DNA of 46,067 bases from Lysobacter antibioticus (GTDB lineage: Bacteria; Pseudomonadota; Gammaproteobacteria; Xanthomonadales; Xanthomonadaceae), in assembly GCF_000731095.1 (NCBI RefSeq), contig NZ_JMTZ01000059.1, positions 1 to 46,067 on the forward strand, given 5' to 3'. A model generated the notes under the pieces. It did not search any database, was not told the DNA's origin, and was given only the letters and a program-made list of their open reading frames with translations. Position numbers and translations under genes: made by a program. Every line of letters begins with the position of its first letter. Position 1 is the stretch's first letter. Of this stretch, positions 7,851-15,636 are shown piece by piece.

Positions 7851-9047
7851 TCAATGTTCGGGCCGACGCCAGCGGCCGAGCAGGGCCGGCAACTCTTCGC
7901 CGGGCACCGCGTCGCCGATCAGCCGGCCCTGGGCGATCGCGCAGCCCAGCTCGGCCAGCATCTGCCAGTCCTCGACCGTTTCCACGCCTTCGGCGACCGC
8001 GTCCAGGCCGAGCTTGCGCGCCAGATCGAGGCTGGCCTCGACCACCGCGCGCTTGCGCGGCTGCTGGCTGGCGCCGGCGATGAATTCCTGGTCGATCTTC
8101 AATTCGGTGAACGGCACCTGCGAGAGTTGCGACAGCGACGACCAGCCGGTGCCGAAGTCGTCGATCGACAGGCCGAAGCCCTTCAGGCGCAGGCGCGCGA
8201 GCACGCCGAGGCCGCGCGCGGCGTCGGCGATCAGCGAGCTTTCGGTGAGTTCGAGCACGACCTCGGCCGGGTCGACGCCGGCCTCGCGGACGATGCGCTG
8301 ATAGCGATCGGCGGCGCCGGCATCGTCGAGGGTCGAGGCGGAGACGTTGACCGACAGTTTCAGGCGCAGCCCGCTGCGGTCCCACTGGCGTTTCCAGCGG
8401 CAGGCCTGGGCGAGCATCTGTTCGGTGAGTTCGTCGACCAGGTCTTCGCTTTCCAGCAACGGCAGGAAATGCTGCGGCAGCACCACGCGGCCGTCGCTGC
8501 GGGGCCAGCGCGCCAACGCCTCGACGCCGATCGCCCGCCCATTGCCGAGTTCGACCTGCGGTTGGAACCACGGCACGATCTCGCCGGCGGCCAGGGCCGC
8601 GCGCAGGCTGTCGAGGCCGATCTCGCCGGGGTCGTCGTCGGCGACGGTGGCGGCGACCAGTTCCAGGCCGGCCAGGGCCTGGGCGAGCTTGCTCCGGGTC
8701 AGCGGTTTGGGCACCGCCTCCAGCACGCGCAGGCCGCAGGCGCGGGCCATGGTCTGGACGGTGTGCAGCAAGGCCGCGTCGAGCGCGCTGACCACCAGGA
8801 TCGCGCGAGCCAGGTGCTCGCGGGCGAGGTGGTCGATGAATTCGATGCCGTCCATGCCAGGCATGTCCAGGTCGACCAGCACCACGTCCGGCACCTGCGC
8901 CAGCGAGCGCAGCAGGCGCAGTGCGGAGGCGCCGTCGCCGGCCTCGTGCAGGCGGGCGACGCCGAGTTCGGACAGCAGGCGCAGCGCCATGCGGCGTTGG
9001 AAGCCGTGGTCTTCGACCACCACAACGCTCAGTAGCGAAAGGGACAT
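7851..9047 (-). CDS. Response regulator with EAL c-di-GMP phosphodiesterase domain (RocR-like)
   Basis: A 398-aa protein with an N-terminal receiver (phospho-acceptor D59 in VLVDLDMPGMDG, K114 in VPKP) and a C-terminal EAL domain (about 145-390). The EAL active-site set looks complete: E176-A-L, N234 in SVNVS, E266 in ELTES, D296-D297 in DDFGTG, K317 in LKID, E353 in AEGVET. It should therefore hydrolyse c-di-GMP to pGpG. Length and order match Pseudomonas aeruginosa RocR (REC-EAL, about 390 aa). The start at 9047 follows GAGG by about 7 nt and begins right at the receiver. It is the first gene of a two-gene operon with the hybrid kinase (8-nt gap), the layout expected for a phosphorylation-gated phosphodiesterase. 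No GGDEF partner is nearby. Confidence 0.93.
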   Translation of the reverse strand: MSLSLLSVVVVEDHGFQRRMALRLLSELGVARLHEAGDGASALRLLRSLAQVPDVVLVDLDMPGMDGIEFIDHLAREHLARAILVVSALDAALLHTVQTMARACGLRVLEAVPKPLTRSKLAQALAGLELVAATVADDDPGEIGLDSLRAALAAGEIVPWFQPQVELGNGRAIGVEALARWPRSDGRVVLPQHFLPLLESEDLVDELTEQMLAQACRWKRQWDRSGLRLKLSVNVSASTLDDAGAADRYQRIVREAGVDPAEVVLELTESSLIADAARGLGVLARLRLKGFGLSIDDFGTGWSSLSQLSQVPFTELKIDQEFIAGASQQPRKRAVVEASLDLARKLGLDAVAEGVETVEDWQMLAELGCAIAQGRLIGDAVPGEELPALLGRWRRPEH

Positions 9048-9185
9048 CCGATCCTCGGCTGCGACGGCGCATCGACAGACCGACGTCGTCGAGCGAACGC
9101 GCGGCTGTGGACGGCCGACTGTAGCCGTGTAAGGAGTCCAACGGAAACAACGGCGACGAACGGTCGCGGTGGCGGAGTCGGCCAC

Positions 9186-9216
9186 AAAAAAGCGGCGCGG
9201 CATCACGCCGCGCCGC
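9186..9216 (-). terminator. Intrinsic terminator of the 9265-9903 gene
   Basis: On the minus strand a 10-bp GC stem (GCGGCGCGGC paired with GCCGCGCCGC, loop 9202-9206) is followed directly by six U residues (AAAAAA at 9186-9191 on the plus strand). It lies about 50 nt past the stop of the secreted TPR-like gene and isolates it from the REC-EAL operon downstream. Confidence 0.9.
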
Positions 9217-9264
9217 TGCTTTCGCGCAGGCCGGGCGAGGCGCCCGGCGCGGTCTTGCGCGGCC

Positions 9265-9903
9265 TTACGGCCAGCGCGGCGGGTTCTCGGCCCAGGCCTG
9301 TTGCACCTGGGCGAGGGTGGCGCGGTCGCTGTCGCGCCACGCCGGCAGCAGCTCGGCGTAACGCGAGCTGTCGCGCCACAGGTCCGGCTCGCTGCGCACC
9401 GCGGCGGCATACCACTCCACCGCTTCGTCCTTGCGTCCCAACGACCACAGCGCGACCGCGTAGGTCGGCGGCATCCATGCGGCGCTGACGTTGCGCGCGC
9501 CGTGCAGGGTCACCCAGTACTTGAACGCTTCTTCGTGGGCGCCGAGGTGGTACAGATCCCAGGCGTAGTTCCACATGATCGCGCGCCAGTAGGTGCTGCC
9601 GCTGTCGATCTCGCGCAGCGCCCGCCCGTACAACTGGCGGCCCAACTCGACCCGGCCGCCTTCCATGGCCAGGTGCGCGAGCTGCGCGGCCTCGGTCGGC
9701 GCGTGCGCCTTGCGTTCGATGATCTTGGCCAGCCGTTCCATGGCTGCGTCGCCGTTCTCTTTGATCGCGACCACCGGCTTGGTGGTCTGAGCGTCGGCGT
9801 CGAAGTAGAACTCGCCCGGCTTCGACAGGGCCTGGGCGCCGGCGGAGCCGGATACCACGGCGGCGGCGAGTGCCGCAGCCAACAACAACTTGCGAATAGG
9901 CAT
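9265..9903 (-). CDS. Secreted TPR/Sel1-like protein of unknown role
   Basis: A 212-aa protein with a Sec signal peptide (MPIRKLLLAAALAAAVVSGSAGA, cleavage near residue 23). The mature part is helical with loose TPR-like helix pairs: RLAKIIERKAHAPTEAAQLAH, VELGRQLYGRALREIDSGS, WDLYHLGAHEEAFKYWVTLHG and AVALWSLGRKDEAVEWYAAAV. Tryptophans and tyrosines are frequent in the C-terminal half. I do not recognise a named family. The start at 9903 has a GGGGGAT Shine-Dalgarno 8 nt upstream. It forms a single transcription unit, with a strong hairpin behind the upstream hexosaminidase gene and a clear intrinsic terminator of its own. A periplasmic scaffold or envelope role is a guess. Confidence 0.8.
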   Translation of the reverse strand: MPIRKLLLAAALAAAVVSGSAGAQALSKPGEFYFDADAQTTKPVVAIKENGDAAMERLAKIIERKAHAPTEAAQLAHLAMEGGRVELGRQLYGRALREIDSGSTYWRAIMWNYAWDLYHLGAHEEAFKYWVTLHGARNVSAAWMPPTYAVALWSLGRKDEAVEWYAAAVRSEPDLWRDSSRYAELLPAWRDSDRATLAQVQQAWAENPPRWP

Positions 9904-10100
9904 GTTTGTAGATCCCCCTGGAACCCCTACATGCTAACCGCTGCGATGCACAATCCATGAATCCGCGCACATAATTTATTTGACGCAAGCGGGCGAATAG
10001 CGTGATACGGACGGGCGGCATCGCTCGCTTGCGGCCGGGTCGGCCATCCCCGGCGCGGGTACGCTCGGGCAAGGACGGGCAGCGGCGGTCAGTGGGCGAG

Positions 10101-10129
10101 CGCTCCGCCGCGGTCGCCGCGGCGGAGCG
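10101..10129 (-). terminator. Perfect 13-bp hairpin after the hexosaminidase gene
   Basis: CGCTCCGCCGCGG (10101-10113) pairs perfectly with CCGCGGCGGAGCG (10117-10129) around a 3-nt loop, 17 nt past the stop of the GH20 gene. There is no U-tract on the minus strand, so it may be an mRNA 3'-end stabiliser or a non-canonical terminator. The remainder of 9904-10146 shows nothing recognisable. Confidence 0.6.
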
Positions 10130-10146
10130 AAGGGCGCCTGACCGGG

Positions 10147-12552
10147 TCAGTTCGCGGCCGGGCGTAGGGTCACGCGGTCGAGCGCCCACAGCGGGTCGTG
10201 GCCGCCGCTGGCGAACACGAAGCACAGGTCGTGGCGGCCGGCGAGCTTCGGCAGGGTCGCCTGCAGCGTGCTCAGGCCGTCCGAACGCTTGGCCTCGGCC
10301 AGCGGCAGGCGCGCGATCGGTGCGCTCTTGCAGTCGTCGACGCGCACTTCCAGGGCGCCGCCGAGTTCGGCCTTGCGGGTCACGATGTTCTTGGTGTCGT
10401 GCCAGAGCTGGAAGTTGTAGGGCACCTGGCCGACCCGGACCTCGATCCGGCCGACCCCGTCGAGGCGGGCGCCTTCGTAGATCCAGCAGGGGTCGATCAG
10501 GTTGGTGGTCAGCGAGGCGCGGGCGCCGTCGCCCTTGCCTTCGATCGCGGCGTCGTCCTCCAGGCGCAGGTTGTAGCCCTCGCGGCAAGGGCGCAGGCCG
10601 GCGCTGGTGCGGGTGCTCAGGTCGGACAGGTCGCGGGCGCTGAAACGGCGCGGCGCGGAAATCGCCTTGCCGTCGACGAAGGTGGTCGCCACCACGTCCA
10701 GCGGCAGGGTCGCGGCGAGCGGTTGCCGGTACAGCGGAGCGTCGACGCCCGGCTCCTGGCCGTCGGTGCGGTAGCGGATCTCGCCGAAGCCGGTCTGGTT
10801 GCTCAGCGCCAGCTTCGGCGCGGCGCCGTCGGCGCCGTCCTCGACCTTGAACTTGACCGCGAACGCGACGTCGGAGGCCTTCACGTCCTGGGCGCGGTAG
10901 CGCGCCATCTGCGCGGCCAGGCGTTGCTGGAAGTCGTTCCAGTCGATCCGCGCCTGCGGCGACCACACCACTTCGGCCAGGGCGTCCAGGCGCGGGTACA
11001 GCGCGGTCTGGATGCGCTCGAAGCTGCGGCGGTGCTCGCTCCACAGGTTGGCCTGGGCGCCGAGCACGTGCTTGCTCTGGGCCGCGTCGAGCTCGGGCGG
11101 CACCACCGAGAACTGATAGAAGTCGCGCAGGGTGCTGATCGGGAAGCGCCCGCTCGGCTCGTCGTCGCGATCGCTCTGGACGTAGTCGAGGTAGAGCTGG
11201 CGGTCGGGCGCGACGACCACGTCGTGGCCTTCGCGCGCGGCCTCGACTGCGCCCTTGGTGCCGCGCCAGGACATCACCGTCGCGCTCGCCGGCAGCTTGC
11301 CGCCTTCGAGGATCTCGTCCCAGCCCAGCAGGATGCGGTCGTGCTTCTGCAGGTGGCCGGCGATGCGGCCGACGAACCAGCTCTGCAGCGCCATCTCGTC
11401 CTTGAGGCCGAGCGACTTGATCTTGGCCTGCACGCTCGGCGAGGCGATCCACTGGTCCTTGGCCGCTTCGTCGCCGCCGATGTGGATGTAGCGCGACGGG
11501 AACAACCCGGCGACTTCATCGAGGACGTTTTCGAGGAAGCCGAAAGTCGAATCGTCGACGCCGTACAGATAGGTGTGCACGCCCCAGTCCGGCGACACCG
11601 GCGGCGCCTTGCGTACGACGTCGGTGACGCCGAGCTCGGGATAGGCGGCGATCGCCGATTGCGCATGGCCGGGCATTTCGATTTCCGGGACCACGGTGAT
11701 GTGGCGCTCGGCGGCGTAGCGCACGACGTCGCGGATCTGCTCCTGGGTGTAGTAGCCGCAATAGGGCTTGGGCTTGCCCTCGGCATCGCGGCCGGCGGCG
11801 CCGGCGAGGATGCGGCAACCGCCGACCTCGGTCAGGCGCGGGTACTTCTTGATCTCCACGCGCCAGCCCTGGTCGTCGGTGAGATGCCAGTGGAAGGTAT
11901 TGAGCTTGTGCAGCGCCATCTGGTCGAGCACCGACTTGACCTCGTCGACGCTGCGGAAGTGGCGGGCGACGTCGAGCATCAGGCCGCGCCAGACGAAACG
12001 CGGGGCGTCGTCGATGCGCTGCGCGGCGATGCTCGCCGCGCCCTTGCCGCCGTCGGCGGTGGCCAACTGCCACAGCGTGACCGCGCCGTAGAACAGGCCG
12101 GCCGCGGCGCGCGCCTGCACGCGCACGCCGTCGCGGCCGATCTCCAGCGTGTAGGCCTCGTCGCCGCTGGCGGCGGACTTGGGGTCGAGCGCGAACACGA
12201 TCGCATCGGCGCCGGGCTTGCCGCCGCTGTCGATGCTCGGCGCGAAGCCGCGCAGCTGCTGCACGCGTGCGGCGAAATCCTCGGCGACGCGGCGCGCGGC
12301 GGTGTCGTCGGCGGCGACCACCAGACGCGTCTGCGGCCCGAACACGAACCGCCCTTCGCCGGCGACGACTTGCGCCGGGCGCGGGATCACCGCGCTCGCA
12401 TGCGCGGCGATCGCCGGCTCGGCGCCGCTCGCGGCGGTGGAGGTGGCGTCGGCTGAGCCGGCGCCGGCCGGCGGGGTCGTGTTCTGGCAGGCGGCCAGTC
12501 CGATCGCCGCGGCGCTGGCCAGGGCCAGGTTCCAGGCGGTACGCGTTTTCAT
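10147..12552 (-). CDS. GH20 beta-N-acetylhexosaminidase lipoprotein with C-terminal accessory domain
   Basis: An 801-aa lipoprotein (lipobox LAAC, Cys22) that should release terminal GlcNAc or GalNAc from chito-oligosaccharides or glycans by substrate-assisted catalysis. Domains: GH20b N-terminal domain (about 52-180), GH20 barrel (about 185-540) with HKLNTFHWHLTDDQGW, EIEMPGHAQS and the catalytic pair D361-E362 in HIGGDEAAKDQW. Then a chitobiase-type C-terminal sandwich (FGEIRYRTDGQEP, about 565-640). Finally an extra C-terminal domain of about 150 residues ending LCFVFASGGHDPLWALDRVTL, which resembles a galactose-binding or CBM6-like module. It is the third gene of a probable operon glk, TonB receptor, GH20, all on the minus strand, so it would generate sugars near the receptor. 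The catalytic call is firm; the preferred substrate is not known. Confidence 0.95.
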   Translation of the reverse strand: MKTRTAWNLALASAAAIGLAACQNTTPPAGAGSADATSTAASGAEPAIAAHASAVIPRPAQVVAGEGRFVFGPQTRLVVAADDTAARRVAEDFAARVQQLRGFAPSIDSGGKPGADAIVFALDPKSAASGDEAYTLEIGRDGVRVQARAAAGLFYGAVTLWQLATADGGKGAASIAAQRIDDAPRFVWRGLMLDVARHFRSVDEVKSVLDQMALHKLNTFHWHLTDDQGWRVEIKKYPRLTEVGGCRILAGAAGRDAEGKPKPYCGYYTQEQIRDVVRYAAERHITVVPEIEMPGHAQSAIAAYPELGVTDVVRKAPPVSPDWGVHTYLYGVDDSTFGFLENVLDEVAGLFPSRYIHIGGDEAAKDQWIASPSVQAKIKSLGLKDEMALQSWFVGRIAGHLQKHDRILLGWDEILEGGKLPASATVMSWRGTKGAVEAAREGHDVVVAPDRQLYLDYVQSDRDDEPSGRFPISTLRDFYQFSVVPPELDAAQSKHVLGAQANLWSEHRRSFERIQTALYPRLDALAEVVWSPQARIDWNDFQQRLAAQMARYRAQDVKASDVAFAVKFKVEDGADGAAPKLALSNQTGFGEIRYRTDGQEPGVDAPLYRQPLAATLPLDVVATTFVDGKAISAPRRFSARDLSDLSTRTSAGLRPCREGYNLRLEDDAAIEGKGDGARASLTTNLIDPCWIYEGARLDGVGRIEVRVGQVPYNFQLWHDTKNIVTRKAELGGALEVRVDDCKSAPIARLPLAEAKRSDGLSTLQATLPKLAGRHDLCFVFASGGHDPLWALDRVTLRPAAN

Positions 12553-12626
12553 CGTTGCGCTGCTCCGTTCGTGGCCGGCGTGCGTGGAGGCGCGCCGGCG
12601 GTGTCAGTGTGCGGTGCTCAATGCGG

Positions 12627-12657
12627 CGAAGCCCGGCAGGGTGAGTGCCGGGCTTCG
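12627..12657 (-). terminator. Intercistronic 12-bp hairpin between TonB receptor and GH20 genes
   Basis: CGAAGCCCGGCA (12627-12638) pairs perfectly with TGCCGGGCTTCG (12646-12657), loop 7 nt, 90 nt past the stop of the TonB receptor gene. It lacks a U-tract, so it may permit partial read-through into the GH20 gene or protect the receptor mRNA from 3' decay. That would give more receptor than hydrolase. Confidence 0.6.
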
Positions 12658-12746
12658 GATGCGAGATGCCGACGGGATCGTGGCGATCCCGGCGACGTGG
12701 CCACGCGTCCGGCCTAGCGGCCGGCGCGTGCGTGTTGCGGTGCGGA

Positions 12747-15434
12747 TCAGAAGTTGAACCGGAACGCGGCCATGTAGCGACGGCCGCTGTGGTAGGTACC
12801 GACCGGCTTGCTCTTGCTGCCGGAGTACTGCACGTATTCCTCGTCGAGGATGTTCATGGCGTCGAACGACAAGGCCATGTTCTCGTTGAACTTCCAACCC
12901 ACGCTGGCGCCGAGTTCGGAGTAGGCGTCGACGCTCGCCGGCGCTGCGCCGGCCACGTAGCCGCCGGCCAGGTAATGGCTGCGCCAGTTGTACGACAGGC
13001 GCAACGTCAGCGGGCCGTTCTCGTAGTACGGGCTGATCGCGACGCTGTCGCGCGACTGGTACGGCAGCGGGTCGCCGGTGTTGTTTTCGCCGTCGGCGTA
13101 GGTGTAGTTCGCGGTCAGGCCGAAGCCGGTGTCGGCGAACGGCTGCTGGTAGCTGACGTTGAAGCCCTTGACCTTGCCCTTGCCGGCATTGCGCGGACGC
13201 TGGATGTCGTAGTCGCAATAACCGTCCGCGGTGCAGCCGTGGAAACCGACCAGGGTGGTGTCGAACACGACCCGGTTGGTGTCGCGGATCGAGTTGTACT
13301 GGCGTTCGATCCGGGCCGCGCTGTCGATGTAGTTGGAGATGTCCTTGTAGAAGACCGACGCCGCCAGCACCGACTGTTCGGCGAAGTACCACTCGGCCGA
13401 CAGGTTGAAGTTGGTCGACTCGTACGGCGACAGGTCGGCGTTGCCGCCGCTGCCGTTATACGTGGTGTCGTTGAGGAAGGTGTTGTTGACCATCTGGTTG
13501 TACGGCGCCCAGGCGATCACCTTGGCCGCGGCGAAACGCAGCAGCACGTCGTTGCCGGTGTCGTAGACCACGTTCAGCGACGGCAGCACGAAGTCTTCCT
13601 TCTTCGACTTGGTCTGCCACTTGCCGGCCAGGTTGTCGAGCGAAGGCGCGCCGCCGTAGACGAAGCCGCTGGCGTCGGTCTTGGATTCGACGTAACGCAA
13701 ACCGAAGTTGCCGCGCCAGGCGCCGCTGGCGAAGTCGGCCTGCACATAGGCCGCGGTGTTGGTCTGTTCCAGCGCCCAGGTGTTGTTGAGGAAGCCGGCC
13801 GGGTCGGGGTTGGCGAAGTTCAGCGGGCTGCCCTTGACCCAGTCGAGCACGTTGCCGCGGCCGACCTGGATGTGGCGTCCGTGGTCGTTGCTGAAACCGC
13901 GGATGTCGGTCAGGCCGACGGTGCCGACGTTCGCCAGGGCGCCGCGGTTGACCGGGCCGTAGATGTTGAGCTCGAAGGACTCCTCGTGCTTGGCGCGACG
14001 TACGCCGAACTGGAGGTTGTTGAACACGCTGTCGAACTCGACGTTGAAGTCGACTTGTCCGTAGGTGTCCTTGCTCTCGGTCGAGAACACGCCGTTGTTG
14101 CCCATCCAGCCGTTGACCAGGCCGCCCGACGGACCCCAGTTGGCCGGATTGCGCGCGGCGTCGGGGTTGTCGAAGGTGATGCCGCGGTCGATGTCCCAGC
14201 TGAAGCCACCGTTGTAGACCGGCTCGATGAAGTACTGGGCGAGGTGCTTGTTCTCGGACTTGCTGCTGCCGATCTGGCCCTTGAAGCCCCAACCCTCGCC
14301 GTCGAACGCGGTGCGCAGGTCGATGCCCTTGGTCTCGACTTCCGACTCGCGCACGTTGTTGTCGTACAGCACCGTGCCGCCGGTGGCATCGGCGTTGGCG
14401 TTGGAGTGGCCGCTGGTGACCACGCCGTTCTTCGCATCGCCGAGGCGGTTGACCGCGGCGACGGTACCGTCGTTCCAGGTCAGGAAGCTGTACAGCGACT
14501 GGTTGTAGTTGTCGAAGTTTTCTTTGATGTACAGGCCGCTGAGGTTGAACTCCCACTCGTCGCTCGGCTTGAACTGCAGGTTGACCACGGCGCTGTCGCG
14601 CTTGCGGTGCTGCTGGAACCAGGCGGCGTTGATCGAGTTCGGCACTTCCGCGTTCGGGTCGAGACCGGCGCGTGCGGCGTTGGTGAAGGTCGAGGCCTTC
14701 GCGTAGCCGAAGATTTCCAGGCCCTGGCGATCGACCTGCTCTTCGTAGTGCTGCGCGGCGACCGAGACGCCGAAGGTTTCTTCCGGGTTCTTCCAGCTGT
14801 ACAGCAGCGACGCGCTCGGGCGGCCCTTGCTGCCCTGGTCGCTGTAGTTGTAGCTGACCGATCCGGCGACGGAGTTGGCGTCCATGTCGAGCGGCTGGCG
14901 GGTGTGCATGAGCACGGTGCCGCCGAGGCTGCCTTCGGTGATGCGCGCTTCCGACGACTTGATGATCTCCAGGCGGCCGAGGATTTCCGGCGCGAGCAGG
15001 GTGTAATCGAAGCCGCGGTTCGGCTGTTCGCCGTACAGCCAGATCGCCTGCGCGACCGGATGGCCGTCGAGGAAGGTCAGGTTGAGGCTGGGATCGGTGC
15101 CGTCGATGCTGACCCGCTCGCCCTGGCCGAAGCGGCGATCGAGAGTGACGCCGGGAATCTGCGACATCGCTTCGGCGACATTGGTGTTGGCGAACTTGCC
15201 GATGTCCTCGGCGGTGATCGCTTCCGACACGGTCACGTTGGCTCGCTTGGTATCCAGCGACTTTTCCAGGCTCGCACGGATGCCGGTGACGACGACGGTA
15301 TCGAGCTCGGTGGCTTCCGACGATGCGGACGGGCTCGTTGCTGCCTGGGTGTCCTGGGCGGCCGCCAGGCCCGGACCGATACAGGTCAGGACCGCGACGA
15401 TGCTGGCTGACAGGATGCTCTTGCGCGCTTTCAT
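12747..15434 (-). CDS. TonB-dependent receptor (carbohydrate-type)
   Basis: An 895-aa outer-membrane receptor. Signal peptide MKARKSILSASIVAVLTCIG through AAAQ (about 36 aa), TonB box ELDTVVVTG at about 48-56, then a plug with AEDIGKFANTNVAEAMSQIPG, VSIDGTDPSLN and EARITEGSLGGTV. A 22-strand-type barrel follows, ending in RFNF with the terminal Phe typical of outer-membrane proteins. The plug wording is that of the large carbohydrate-uptake receptor family of Xanthomonas and Caulobacter rather than of siderophore receptors. The start at 15434 has a strong GGAGGAA Shine-Dalgarno 8 nt upstream. It lies between glucokinase and the GH20 gene, which points to import of amino-sugar or glucose oligosaccharides. 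The ligand cannot be read from sequence. Confidence 0.95.
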   Translation of the reverse strand: MKARKSILSASIVAVLTCIGPGLAAAQDTQAATSPSASSEATELDTVVVTGIRASLEKSLDTKRANVTVSEAITAEDIGKFANTNVAEAMSQIPGVTLDRRFGQGERVSIDGTDPSLNLTFLDGHPVAQAIWLYGEQPNRGFDYTLLAPEILGRLEIIKSSEARITEGSLGGTVLMHTRQPLDMDANSVAGSVSYNYSDQGSKGRPSASLLYSWKNPEETFGVSVAAQHYEEQVDRQGLEIFGYAKASTFTNAARAGLDPNAEVPNSINAAWFQQHRKRDSAVVNLQFKPSDEWEFNLSGLYIKENFDNYNQSLYSFLTWNDGTVAAVNRLGDAKNGVVTSGHSNANADATGGTVLYDNNVRESEVETKGIDLRTAFDGEGWGFKGQIGSSKSENKHLAQYFIEPVYNGGFSWDIDRGITFDNPDAARNPANWGPSGGLVNGWMGNNGVFSTESKDTYGQVDFNVEFDSVFNNLQFGVRRAKHEESFELNIYGPVNRGALANVGTVGLTDIRGFSNDHGRHIQVGRGNVLDWVKGSPLNFANPDPAGFLNNTWALEQTNTAAYVQADFASGAWRGNFGLRYVESKTDASGFVYGGAPSLDNLAGKWQTKSKKEDFVLPSLNVVYDTGNDVLLRFAAAKVIAWAPYNQMVNNTFLNDTTYNGSGGNADLSPYESTNFNLSAEWYFAEQSVLAASVFYKDISNYIDSAARIERQYNSIRDTNRVVFDTTLVGFHGCTADGYCDYDIQRPRNAGKGKVKGFNVSYQQPFADTGFGLTANYTYADGENNTGDPLPYQSRDSVAISPYYENGPLTLRLSYNWRSHYLAGGYVAGAAPASVDAYSELGASVGWKFNENMALSFDAMNILDEEYVQYSGSKSKPVGTYHSGRRYMAAFRFNF

Positions 15435-15505
15435 TAACTGTTCCTCCCTCGGGCGGTGATGGCTCGGCGATCGACCGGGGAAAGCCGGTTCGTCGCGAAG
15501 TCCGG

Positions 15506-15528
15506 TTTGTCTTGTCTTGTTTGTCTTG
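15506..15528 (-). repeat. Low-complexity ACAAG-rich leader of the TonB receptor mRNA
   Basis: On the minus strand this 23-nt stretch is a run of CAAGA and CAAACAAGA units, strikingly A-rich within GC-rich DNA. It lies about 70 nt upstream of the TonB receptor start. It would form an unstructured patch in the leader, possibly a binding site for an RNA-binding protein or simply an open ribosome standby site. Function is unknown. Confidence 0.5.
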
Positions 15529-15597
15529 ATGCAGCCGGTCGCGGCGACGCCGTTTCCGGTTTCGGTGTTGCCGCCTTCGATGCGAGGCCGCGGTTTC

Positions 15598-15622
15598 GCG
15601 CACGCGCCTTGCGCGCGTGCGC
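15598..15622 (-). terminator. 10-bp hairpin just after glk
   Basis: GCGCACGCGC (15598-15607) pairs with GCGCGTGCGC (15613-15622), loop 5 nt, starting about 15 nt beyond the glk stop on the minus strand. There is no U-tract. It could partially uncouple glk from the TonB receptor and hexosaminidase genes downstream. Confidence 0.45.
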
Positions 15623-15636
15623 CTGAGGCCTTGCGC

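Noticed and set aside
7843-9150. N-terminal extension of the histidine kinase by about 436 codons in the same frame
   Set aside because: The extension overlaps the REC-EAL gene in another frame and is Arg/Ala-rich; the GTG at 7842 directly precedes the first TM segment and has a ribosome site.
12645-15410. Very long open frame (921 codons) antisense to the TonB receptor gene
   Set aside because: Long antisense frames are expected in GC-rich DNA with third-position GC bias. The translation is low-complexity (Val/Ala/Arg/Gly-rich) and the opposite strand encodes a clear receptor.
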